Shown here piece by piece: positions 1 to 10,684 of a stretch of 64,000 bases of DNA. This DNA comes from Saccharum officinarum. Taxonomy: Eukaryota; Streptophyta; Magnoliopsida; Poales; Poaceae. A program made the translations under genes and the position numbers. Each line of letters begins with the position of its first letter. The stretch's first letter is position 1. The notes under the pieces are model-generated. The model was not told the DNA's origin. It worked only from the letters and a program-made list of their open reading frames with translations, and ran no database searches. The DNA is taken from contig CM036201.1 of the NCBI GenBank assembly GCA_020631735.1, positions 78,840,502-78,904,501 on the forward strand, given 5' to 3'.

Positions 1-2755
1 TTCGAATGGACAATGTTGCTGAATTTTCATCCCACGTCTTTAATGATTATTGTATGGCAATGGAAATTCAGGTTCAACATTTTGTACCTTATGTCCACAC
101 TCAAAATGGTTTGGCTGAATCATTGATAAAGAGAATTAAACTCATTGCTAGACCAATGTTGATGAATTGCAAATTACCTACTTTGTGTTGGGGTCATGCA
201 GTACTGCACGCTGCTGAATTAATCCAACTACGACCAACTGCATATCATGATAATTCCCCCTTACAATCATTATGTGAAAAATCCTCCAAGTATTTTCCAT
301 TTGCGTAAGTTTGGGTGCACCGTATATGTACCCATCTCACCACCTCAGCGGACAGCTATGGGGCCACAAAGAAAAGTGGAGATCTATGTGAGATTTAAAT
401 CTCCATCGATCATTAAGTATTTAGAATCTCTCACCGGGGATTTATTTACGGCCTGGTTCGCTGATTGTATTTTTAATGAGGATCATTTCCCGGCATTAGG
501 GGGAGAAATGTAACAAAAGGATGAATGCCGAGAAATTAATTGGAATGCGGAAGACATTTCATTTTCTAATCCACGTACTATGAAAACTGAACTTCAGGTT
601 CAAAGACTTATTGATTTGCAAAATATTGCAAACAATTTGCCAGATGCGTTTACTAACTACAAAGGTGTTGTTAAATCTTTCTATCCTGCAAGGAATGTGC
701 CAGAAAGAGTGGAGGTACCAAATAAACCACTCAAATAATCTCTATTGGAAACAAGAGGGGGAGAGGCAATTTCAAGGTACAAGATAAGAAACAAAAGAAA
801 ATAGTAAACGAAGATCAACTTTTTCTTGATGTACACCTAGTGAATAATCAATATCTTTTGGAAAAATTTGATATGATAGCCAGCTCACTTATGCGCATAA
901 ACACTGAGAATGGGACATCGGAAGACCCTAGATCAATTGTTTTGGGAAATCATGATGATCTATTAAGGGTAGATGAAATTGGCATTAATTATATAGAGAC
1001 TGGAGAGTCCTATGATCGTAAAGCTACAGTTGTCGACATTTACTTCTCTGAACATATTGTTGAAATCCTCCAAAGTGATCCAGATCCAAAATCCATGGTA
1101 GAATGCAAAAAACGCTCGAAATGGAACAAGTGGAAGGATGCAATAGAAGCAGAGATAGCCTCGCTTTCAAAAAGGGAAGTGTTTTCGGCCGTATTGCCAA
1201 CACCTCCTAGTGTCCATCCTGTTGGATACAAATGAGTTTTCGTCCGGAAATGGAATGAAAATAATGAAGTGGTGAGATATAAAGCAAGGCTAGTAGCACA
1301 GGGCTTCATGCAAAGGCCCGACGTTGATTTCAACAAAACTTATTCTCCTGTAATGAGTGGCATAACATTCCAATATTTAATATCTTTGGCAGTACAAAAT
1401 CGTCTATCTATGCAGTTTATGGATGTAGTGACCGCATATTTGTATGGGTCATTGGATTCTGAGATATACATGAAAGTTTCTGATGGAATCAGTATACCAA
1501 ATCTTGAGGCAAATCGCAACATGTTTTGTGTTAAGTTGCAGAAGTCATTATATGGCTTGAAACAATCGGGCCGAATGTGGTACAATCGGTTAAGTGAATT
1601 CCTTACACATAAGGGATACACAAATAATGATGACTACCCGTGTGTCTTCATCAAGAAATCCCAAACGGGTTTTTGTATCGTGTTTGTATACGTTGATGAT
1701 ATTAATATCATTAGTAATGAGCATGACATTAATGAAGCATGTCATCATTTGAAGGCGGAGTTTGAAATGAAAGATTTGGGTCAAATCAAATTTTGCTTAG
1801 GCTTGCAACTTGAGTATTTTTCATCTGGGATTTTTGTATACCAAGCTACCTATATCCAGAAAATGTTGGAGAAATTCAATATGGATAAAGTGTACCCATG
1901 TAAGACCCCTATGGTTGTTAGATCTTTGGAAGTAGAGAAAGATCCTTTCAGACCAAGAGAGGAAGGTGAAAAGATTTTAGGATCTGAAGTTCCTTATCTT
2001 ATTGCCGTTGGAGCACTTATGTACCTTGCTAATAGTACCCGGCCGAATATTGCGTTTGCAGTCAATTTATTAGCAAGATATAGTGCAACACCCACCAAAC
2101 GTCATTGGGTTGGGGTTACGACCATTTTTAGGTATCTTAACGGCACAAGAGATCTTGGATTATTTTATAGGAAGAATCAAGATCGAAATTTATTGGGGTA
2201 TACGAATGCTGGCTATTTATCAGATCCCCATAATGCCAAATCCCAAACTAGTTTTGTATTTTTAAATGGTGGAACAACTATTTCTTGGAAATTATTTAAG
2301 CAGACTTTAGTGTCTACATCCACCAACCATTCTGAGATTATTGCATTATATGAAGCATCACGTGAGTGTGTATGGCTTCGCAAAATGGTAGATCACATAT
2401 TGAAATCATGTGGAATTGGTGCACTTGATACACCGACAATTATCTTTGAGGATAATGTTGCTTGTGTTGTACAAATGAAGTCAGGTTATATCAAGAATAA
2501 TATAACAAAGTATATTACTCCCAAATTATTTTATCCCCATGAGTTGCAAAAGAATGGGGAAATTGAGATTCTGCGAACTAAGTCATGTGACAATCTTGCT
2601 GATTTATTCACCAAGTCTCTACCATATTCTATATTTCATAAATATGTTGAAGGAATTGGTATGATATGACTTAGGGATTTGCAGAAATCAGGGTGAGTAT
2701 CTCTTGATAAATAATCCATTTCATATCATATTATACTCTTTTCTTTGTATGAGTT
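1..2755 (+). mobile_element. Old Ty1/copia retrotransposon, 3' half
   Basis: The 3' part of a copia element enters from the left edge and is followed by about 85 bp of A/T-rich 3' sequence before element A begins at 2756. It holds the end of integrase, reverse transcriptase and RNase H. No LTR of this element is visible. Element A appears to have inserted just downstream of its pol; GAGTT at 2751-2755 is the candidate target duplication, but its partner copy is not in view. The several breaks in the coding region mark it as older than elements B and C. Confidence 0.85.
6..2669 (+). pseudogene. Broken copia polyprotein: integrase, reverse transcriptase, RNase H
   Basis: Three reading-frame blocks make up one copia Pol. 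Positions 6-308 match the end of the integrase core (HTQNGLAESLIKRIK, with the catalytic Glu region), and 247-513 continue it in another frame. Positions 840-1235 give the acidic linker and the start of RT, ending where a conserved Trp codon in the GYKWVFV motif is TGA (1233-1235). The same frame resumes and runs to 2669 with [25 protein letters not shown], the catalytic YVDD near 1690-1700, and the RNase H/C-terminal LADLFTKSLP motif. So there is at least one frameshift and one nonsense change, and it cannot make a whole polyprotein. The RT wording differs from that of element C, so it belongs to another copia lineage, which I cannot name with certainty. Confidence 0.85.
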
Positions 2756-3599
2756 TGAAATGTCCTTGTTTGGTTTTGGTAATTGAGTGACAACCTTAGG
2801 TGAACTAATTGTGTTTAATGAGAAATACACAGGAGATTAGTCCACAGGTGATGGTGTCATGGTGGAGCTCATTGCATATGAGACATGACATGGAGTCATG
2901 TGACCAAGGTGGCAAAGATCAAGATGAGGCTTGGCTTGATGGACCGGTTGCAAGTGTGAAGGGCAAGTCGGAGGCTTTAGAGCGATGGACCGCGAGGCGG
3001 TGAAGCTTGAGCAAGACTTGGTGCCGATGGACCGATGCAACGGTGAAGAGCAAGTGAGGTCAAGATCGATGGACCAAGGCCACATGATGATATGAAGTGG
3101 ATCATATCATTTGGTGATTGGTTGGTGCATGTGTTGCATCAACATCGGAGGAGATGGAGTGGAATGCGCAAGGCAAAGGTATAACCTAGGGCATTTCCAT
3201 TTCATCGGTCATAGGTGTGTAGAGAAGTTGATGACCGGGTTTAGGATAGATGGCCGTACTATAAAGAGGGGCAAACTTGTTTGCATATCGGTCATCTAGT
3301 GCCACTCATGTGATCTAACTATGCATCGTTGCTAGGATCGAGTGGCGAGGCAAGTTGAGTGCCTAATTCCTTCGAAGAAAATGTTTGTGAAAATGCTAAC
3401 ACACGTACACAAGATGGTGATCACTTGTTGGTGTTGGCACATTTACGAAGGCGATGAAGTTTAAGCGGTAGAGAGGATTTGGGTTCCTCTCTCCCTCCCG
3501 CCGAGCTTTGCGAGCGCGGGATTCAGGCGTTTTTGAGAAGTTGAAATGCCTATTTTCCACTACGCCGGAAGTCGAAAAAGAAACGGAGGCGAACGGAGG

Positions 3600-4215
3600 T
3601 CACAGAGGTGACCGGACGCGGTCATGGTATGACCGAACGCGTCCGGTCAGTACAGCGCAGGCGCGGGTGCTAGGGTTTGCAATCGGCGCGTCCGGTCACT
3701 CGCGGGACCGGCGCGTCCGGTCAGGTGTCCAGAGGAAACTGAGTACGATCGGACGCGAGGCGCGTCCGGTCACACATGATCGGACGCGTCCGATCGTTGA
3801 AGGAGCTTACTGGACTCTAACCGGACGTGGGCACTGTCGCGTCCGGTCATCGCAAGGAGCGCGTCCGGTCGTTGTGTCGCGGGCGCGTGGGTCAGTGCGA
3901 TCAGCGCGTCCAGTCGTTTGACAGGCGCGTCCGGTCGTTGCGAGGAGCGCGTCCGGTCGTTCGATAGGCGCGTCCGGTCATCGGGACCGGCGCGTCCGGT
4001 CATGGGATTTGACCGTTGGCGCAGTGACCGTTGGAGGATCGGACGCGGTCGAGCGCGTCCGGTCGTTTTGAGAGGCGCGTCCGGTCATGGGATTTGACCG
4101 TTGGCGCAGTGACCGTTGGAGGATCTAACGGTCGCATTTGAAATTTGAGGGACACGTGGACGTCGCAGGGCGACCGGACGCGGTTGAGCGCGTCCGGTCA
4201 GTTACGACCGGCACG
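3600..4215 (+). promoter_or_regulatory. CGCGTCCGGTC palindrome array in U3 of element A
   Basis: Many copies of GCGTCCGGTC, in both orientations and sometimes joined as an 18-bp palindrome of the GACCGGACGCGTCCGGTC type, lie between about 3610 and 4215. They end about 60 bp before the TATA box. The spacing is irregular and the separating text differs, so this is a cluster of sites rather than a head-to-tail tandem repeat. It is extremely CpG-rich. The same arrangement occurs in B, C and the solo LTR. A role as a cluster of promoter-proximal binding sites is inference. Confidence 0.7.
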
Positions 4216-4273
4216 TCCGGTCGTCCCGAAAAGGACCCAGTGAAGGGGTAACAGCTCTATTTGACCGTGGGGT

Positions 4274-4281
4274 TATAAATA
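4274..4281 (+). promoter_or_regulatory. TATA box of element A LTR
   Basis: TATAAATA sits in a segment (GACCGTGGGGTTATAAATAG) that is nearly identical in all LTRs of this family. It directly follows the palindrome array. Transcription would be expected to start about 30 bp downstream. Confidence 0.7.
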
Positions 4282-5364
4282 GATGCCTTGGCCGGCTGTG
4301 GCCAGAAGCTGAGCACACTTTGGCCTTGGTGGCTTATGTGGTAGTGCTTGGAAGCCCTCTAACTCACTCATGCTTGATAGTGTTCATCGGATCGAGTGAG
4401 AGAGCGATTCTAGTGCGTTGCATCGAGAGGATTGCATCGAGTGGCACTAGGTGATCGTGTTGCAAGCCAGTGGTGCTTGTTACTCTTGGAGGTTGCCACC
4501 TCCTAGACGGCTTGGTGGCTTGCGACTCCGTTGAAGCACGCGTGGAGATTGTGCGTGGCTCCGGAGGAGGATTTGTGAGGGGAATTGTGCTCACCCCGCG
4601 GGGATCGCGAAGAGCAACTCTAGTAAAGCTCATGGCTTGGAGGATCCCTATCTTGAGAGTGGATGTGCGGCACCCGCTGAGGGTTTGACTTTTGATAGTC
4701 AATTAGCTCGTGATCCATCAAGTGGGTGTATCGCCACAACGGGGACTAGCTTGGTGGCAACCAAGTGAACCTCGGTGAAAAACCGCCGTGTCAACATTGT
4801 GTACATCTTCTCGGTGGTTTGCTTTCGATTCACAAGCTTGTATTTACATTCATATACTTGTGCTTGTGTAGTTGCTCTTGTAACTAGTTTGCTTGTGTAG
4901 TTAGCTAGTTACCTTCTTGCTTGTGTAGCATAGAAGTAGCTCCCGTTGCGTGGCTAATTTGGTTTGTGTAACCTTGTTAGTCATATTGCTTAGTTTGTGT
5001 AGCTAAGTAATTTGCGCTCTCTAGTTTGGCATTAGTTGCCTTGCTATTGAGCATTGCTAGTGAGCATAGGTGGCTTCGTGCTTTTGCTTACTAGAATTGT
5101 GTAGGAGCTCCCCGGCTTTGCTAAAAGTACTAGTGCATAGGTTTGTGTGACCTTGCTCTAGAATTGTTTAGGAGAGCTCTTGCTAAGGAAAGCACCTTAG
5201 TTACATATTTAGGATCTTTGTGAGGTGCTTGTGAACTTAGATAGAGGGGTGTAGTCTTGGCTAGACCGATAGTTTTAATTCCGCATTTGTTTCGGTTTGC
5301 CGACGCGATTAATTTTAGAAAGGACTATTCACCCCCCCTCTAGTCCGCCATCTCGACCCTACAA

Positions 5365-5376
5365 TTGGTATCAAAG
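5365..5376 (+). other. Primer-binding site of element A
   Basis: TGGTATCAAAGC begins two bases after the LTR. It matches the complement of the 3' end of initiator tRNA-Met (TGGTATCAGAGC) except for one base, as is usual for plant copia elements. Confidence 0.85.
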
Positions 5377-5414
5377 CCCGGTCTCTCATTTGTGGTCTTC
5401 ACCGACCCGAGAGG

Positions 5415-7447
5415 ATGGCAGAATATGGACTAGATGTTGATTGTCCTCACATGTTTGATGGCACACACTTTGCACGGTGGAAAAATTGGATGATATGCAA
5501 TTTTAAGTTTATTTGCCCTCAAATGTGGTGGATGGTAGATGTAGGCTTTTCTCATGTGTTGGATGAAGATAATCTAACTCAAGCACAAGAGAAATGCCTA
5601 GATCTTGACATCCAAGCTACTAACATCATGTATAGATCTTTGGATGATAGCATCTTTGGTAAGATCATGGACCTCAAATCCGCTCATGAGATATGGGCCT
5701 ATCTTAATGAAAAGTATGGAGCTATCACCGATGATGACGATGATGTCAAGCCCAAGGAGGTTGTACATGATGATGTTGAGCATGACCACAACATGATGGT
5801 TGTGGAGGATTGCTCCACCTCATGGTCAAGTGATGATGATGATCGATCTACCACAAGTTCACTTGACAAGAATGGTGATGATGCATCAAGTGTTGCAAGT
5901 GATGTTTCTACCCCAAGCACACTTGATGGTGACAACGTTGGTTCATGCTCGGGCCTTGATGATGCTACTACAAGCCCATCCACTACATCACATTGCTTCA
6001 TGTCACTAGGTGACACAAAGGTATCAAATGATAATGTGATTGATCATGTTGATTCATATGATGAGCTTGTTAGTAGAATTGCTAGCATGAACATGTCTTT
6101 AGAAAATGAGAAAGCTAAAACCATGAAATTGGAAAATGAAAACTCATTTCTAAAAACCACATGTGAACAACAAAAGCATCTACTTTATGTTACTACTTGT
6201 TCACATGAGGAGCTAAAATTGTCTCATGAGGAACTTAGTGTTGCTCATGATAATTTGGTACAAGAACATGCTTCTCTCTTTAAGATGTTATTAAAGAAAA
6301 TTAAAATTAATGAGAGCTCATCACATGGATCAAATGATCAATTGCAAAATGTGACTAACCCATGTGATGTAGGGAGAAAGCATGTATCCACCTCTTGTGA
6401 TGACTTATTAGATATGCCATGTTCTTCGCATATATATGCTTGTTCTACTTCTATGTCTTGTGAGACTAACATTTTGAAGGAGAACAATGAGCTCAAAAGT
6501 GAAGTGAAGAAATTAAGCAACAAGTTAGAGAGGTGCTACAACTCAAAAGTCACCTTTGAGCATATGTTGAAAACTCAAAGAAGCTGCGGTGACATGAGCG
6601 GCATTGGCTTCAACAAGAGCAATATCAAAGGCAAAAGATGGGGGAAGAAAAGATATGAAAGAGAGATGAAGAACAAGAACAAGAGAAGCTCTCTCATTTT
6701 ATGTGCTTTAAATGCCATGAAATGGGACATCTTGTAAAATGGTGGCCCTAATGAAGAAAAGCTCAAGTTGAAGAAAGAAGAAGAGAGGCTCAAGCATGTC
6801 AAGTGCTTCAAGTGTCGCACTTGGGGTCATCTCACCTCAATGTGCCCAACCAAGAAACTAGTGAAGCAACAAAAAGAGCCTCAACCAAAGCCACAAGTTG
6901 AGCAAGAAACCACACCCCAATCTCAAGTCAAGATCAACCACAAGGATGATGATGGTGACTCGAAGAAGAAGAAGAAGAAAACAAGAAGGGGTGGAAGAGA
7001 AGGCATCCAATGCAAATCCAAGATACCAAGATGATGAGCAAGAATCAAATTGAGAAAAGAAATTTGGCTCACATCAAGTGCTTCAAGTGTGAAGATATAG
7101 GACACTTTGCCTCGGGGTGTCCTACCAAGCTTGAGAAGAAGGCTCAAGCAACTCATGAGAGGCAAGGCAATGAAAAGCATCACATGAGCAATGAAGAAAA
7201 GGCTCAACCAAATAGAAGATGCTATTCATGCCGGGAAAGGGGACACATGGCTCATTCGTGTCCCCTAGGTAATAATTCTAAGCCTAGTTCAATTAATAAT
7301 ACTAACATGCTTAGAAAGGATGGCAATGGTACCTCATTGGTTAGAATTGCAAAACATCTCGCTACCCATACTAAGGCTTTGCCTAAGTATGTTGCTCCTA
7401 ACTTGAGAGGACCCAAACTTGTTTGGGTACCATCAAAAAGTAGATGA
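5415..7447 (+). pseudogene. gag: Broken gag of element A
   Basis: Positions 5415-6737 give a 440-aa Gag start (MAEYGLDVDCPHMFDGTHFA, the UBN2/copia-type Gag domain), then an Asp/Ser-rich linker and a Leu/Glu/Lys-rich coiled-coil-like section. A frameshift falls inside the first CCHC zinc knuckle (near 6700-6740), where B reads CHRCHEMGHIAKYC. The coding continues in other frames at 6768-7034, with knuckle CFKCRTWGHLTSMC, and at 7010-7447, with knuckles CFKCEDIGHFASGC and CYSCRERGHMAHSC. It ends with the same LVWVPSKS tail as B. The CFKCRTWGHLTSMC knuckle is absent from B. At least two frame breaks make it non-functional as it stands. Confidence 0.85.
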
Positions 7448-10400
7448 TTGTTTGTAGGTACCATCGGCATTGGAGGCTTGATTCATTTGGATTCATATTG
7501 GTCATCATATGTTGAATCAAGTTTTTAAAGCTTAGTGCATATTCTATCCCAATGCCAAGTCAAAATAAGTGGAGTCCAAATACTACAACATACAAGTGCA
7601 ACATTCAAGATTATGGTGATTTATTGGATATATTTTATGGCTTGCAAATATTTGAGTTGGAGCTTGCAAAAAGGATGATCATGTGATAACCAAGGTATAT
7701 CTCTAGTTGATCATTTTATTTGGGTGCATATGAGTTGATTGAATTGGATATATATGCAATGTTGCTTGCTATGAGATGGTTGAATGGATTAAATGCTTAA
7801 GTAAACAAGTTTGAATTGATTTGTGTTGGATAAATTCATAAGATAACATTTAGTAAGTGGATTGGATGGATATATGTCTTGTGAAAGTATTCAAACAAGT
7901 TAGTTTCAAGTTTGATTCATATTTGATGAAGTATTGCTCAATGTATTGAAATCTGTCCAAAGTTGAAAATCTGAGCTAGCAGTGATCAAGTCTGAGTTTG
8001 AGTGACTAAATCATATTGGATTGGCTTGAAATTTGGTATGAATGCTCTAGACTTATGATATAAGATGCTGTACAAATTTCATGAGAATTGGATAAGAGAT
8101 GCTTCGGCTTTGGAGTACATCTTGTCAGCTATAGTGCAGCAGTTTTCAGCATATAGCAGTGGTGGAAGATTTGAAATCTGGTAGCAATCTAGATGTCAAA
8201 TGAATCTCAAATTTTTACAGCTGCTAGATGACTTAGTGAATCACATCTCCACCAAATTTCATGGCATTTGGATCTGTACATTGGGAGATATGAATTATTC
8301 TTTGAAGGGTACAGAATCTGCCAGAAAAGTAACAATTATTGGATTGATCTAGAGTCACTTTAAGTGAAAGGTCCTCAAGTTGGAAACATATTTATAAGTG
8401 TCTGAGGCACCTAAGTTTGGTTTTGAATTGATCTATAAGCATGACAAGAAATGAGTACAAGTACATTGATTGTGGAATGTACTTAGTGTACAAATTTGGT
8501 ACTCAAATTTGAAAATGAAGATCAAACTCAAGATGAAGATGAGGTTCAAGTTCTAGTAATGATTGGAGATCATTTAGTAGAAAGAAAAGGACTTAAAGAA
8601 TAATTCAAGGTTACTCATAATGTTAAGTCCATAGATCAATCAATCAAAGGCAATTCAAGTAAGTGTCAAGGATGGTTCTTTGGAGAGAGGTCACTTCTCC
8701 CTGCTGAGGGGGCTTGTCGCCCATGGGTGGGTAAACCGAGCACCGGCTTGGAAGGCTAACATGGAAGTGATGAATTCAAGGGACAATTGAGATGCTTAAT
8801 TGAAGCAATCAATAGGGTTGATCAAGAAAAGCAAGCAACACCCAAAAGAGAGCTAGTCATAGTTATAAAATTGGTATCATAAGTACTTCTCTCATGCAAG
8901 CATTGATCAAAGAGAAAAAGCAAGCCAACCACAACAAGAGATAATGCACTTGATTATTAGTGGTTCTCATTTCATATGGGTGAAGAATGGATTTCTCTAT
9001 AATGATTGGTCTTCACCAAGCTTATAAATTGGACTTCACATTGCTATTGGAGTAATGAATTGAAATCTATGTGACTATCCTCTACTCCAATATAACAAAG
9101 GTATCATTGCAATGTGCATGATCATTTCATCCCTTACTAGTATGCGATTAGTGCATATAGTACATGCTTACTAGGATCATGCATAACAAATGAAATATTT
9201 AAATTCATAGCCTACCACTATTGCTTGAATTGTTTAAATGATCTAGTGGTATGTGTATGAATTTGTTCATGAGCTAGTGAACCCAAGTACTTGATCTAGT
9301 TTGGATTGCTAACAAATGACAAGTACAAATTGGCAAGATAACCCTTAGTATGAGGAGTAAAGAAGCTTGTCATTGGATCAAACCGGACTTAGAATCTTAG
9401 GCAAATCAACTTAGTTCAAGTCATACTAGAAGCTCATGACAAGTGATATGGGTACAAGCACAAGACAACAATGCAAATGGATATCTAGGGTGTTTCAAAT
9501 GGTATCTAGACTCAAAATATTTCTTCAATTGGTATTTACAAGTGGTGTCTAGATCATGATCTACAAGTGATATCCTACAAGTGGTACTCATAAAGATAGC
9601 AAATGTTCAAGAAAAGATCAATTGACAAAATCCTACAAGTGGTTCCATGATAGAGGATTCTTCAAATTGGTATCACACATTTATTCGTGGTATTTCTACA
9701 CATGATATCATTTATACAAGACCGTGGTTCCACAAGTGATCCTCAACCTTAAGTGATCATCAAATGAAGAAAGTTCCCTCACACACAAGAGCTCAAGATT
9801 ATCAAGTGAATGACCCATGCTATGACATAGGGGGAGAAGCCCCACCTAATGGTATCAAGGTCAAAGATCCTTAGTAGTATCTCAAGAGCAACATACAAGT
9901 AATGTCATTCCAACATGTGCGGTGATGTCCATCAACAACGCAATATTCAAGTCTCAACCATCTACCCCAATGCAAGCCTTTGCATCAATGAGATGTACAC
10001 CCTTTATGGAAATTGATGACAAAGGGGGAGAAGTTGGAACAAAGATATATCAATACACCAAGAGAGGGTTTGGGGACATCATGAGAAGATAGGTTTGGAC
10101 ATAGAAATGGACAAAAAGGGAGCAACAATGAAGAAAAGAGAAGGATCAACATTCTTGGACAAAAGAAGCACACAAGTAGGGGAGCAAGCTCATGAACTTT
10201 GATTGATTACATTTGATATGTGCATATTCATGTGCTTGCTAGCATTGCATAAGTTTTTATATTTAACATGCATGCTTGTGTGGTGTTTGCTAGTTATAGA
10301 ACTTGAATGATGATATGATAACTAGCATGCATAGGATGATAGCTAGACTTATATTTCTACATGGTACTAGAACCTTGCTTATAATGTTGATCTCACGGGG

Positions 10401-10684
10401 TTTCTAGTATTTTTGATGTCTAGCTACTCATGATGCTAAGGATGATGGCAAACTTGTGATTTTCAAATGGTATCGAGCTATCAAATGCTATCGAACTACA
10501 AAGGTTTATTCTATACACCTTAGCATCACTTAGTAGTGCTAACCCTCCCACAAATTTCATATTTATGCATATGTGCAAGCTTGAAACCATACCATTTGAG
10601 CACATATGTAGGGAGAGTTATCACTACCAAGTTGGATTTTATGGTGCTTATCCAAATCCTAACATAGAGCTTAAATGTTGGATA
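7448..10684 (+). other. Non-coding internal 3' region of element A
   Basis: There is no long ORF in about 3.2 kb between the gag stop and the gypsy insertion. The text parallels B's 51193-54440 almost throughout, with substitutions and small indels. It starts with GTTTGTAGGTACC just after the gag stop, where C carries the start of its protease. Words containing TGGTATC recur (for example 9500, 9668, 9850), resembling the core of the primer-binding site. A short stretch GGGGGAGAAG near 9829 and again near 10024 resembles polypurine tracts. Confidence 0.75.

Larger units (their letters stand above)
2756..5363 (+). repeat. 5' LTR of element A
   Basis: It begins TGAAATGTCCTTGTTTGG and ends CTCGACCCTACA, immediately before a primer-binding site. 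It is 2608 bp, against 2417-2418 bp for B's LTRs; the extra length is mostly in the palindrome array at about 3600-4215. Sub-regions are the U3 start, a CGCGTCCGGTC array, a TATA box at 4274-4281, and a T/G-rich R-U5 region of GCTTGTGTAG-like words that ends in a run of C residues (ATTCACCCCCC type). Confidence 0.9.
2756..10684 (+). mobile_element. Element A: gag-only Ty1/copia element, 3' end lost
   Basis: Same family as the complete element B (46898-56935): matching 5' LTR, primer-binding site, gag and a roughly 3.2-kb non-coding 3' region. No pol is present. Similarity to B continues to about 10684, which corresponds to B's sequence about 80 bp short of its polypurine tract. There a gypsy LTR begins. 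The 3' LTR of A is not found in the window; it was either displaced beyond the gypsy element or lost in the rearrangement around the assembly gap. Confidence 0.85.

Noticed and set aside
3600..4215. CRISPR-like array
   Set aside because: Regular-looking short palindromes, but spacing is irregular, repeats are 10-18 bp, they occur in both orientations, and they lie inside plant LTRs.
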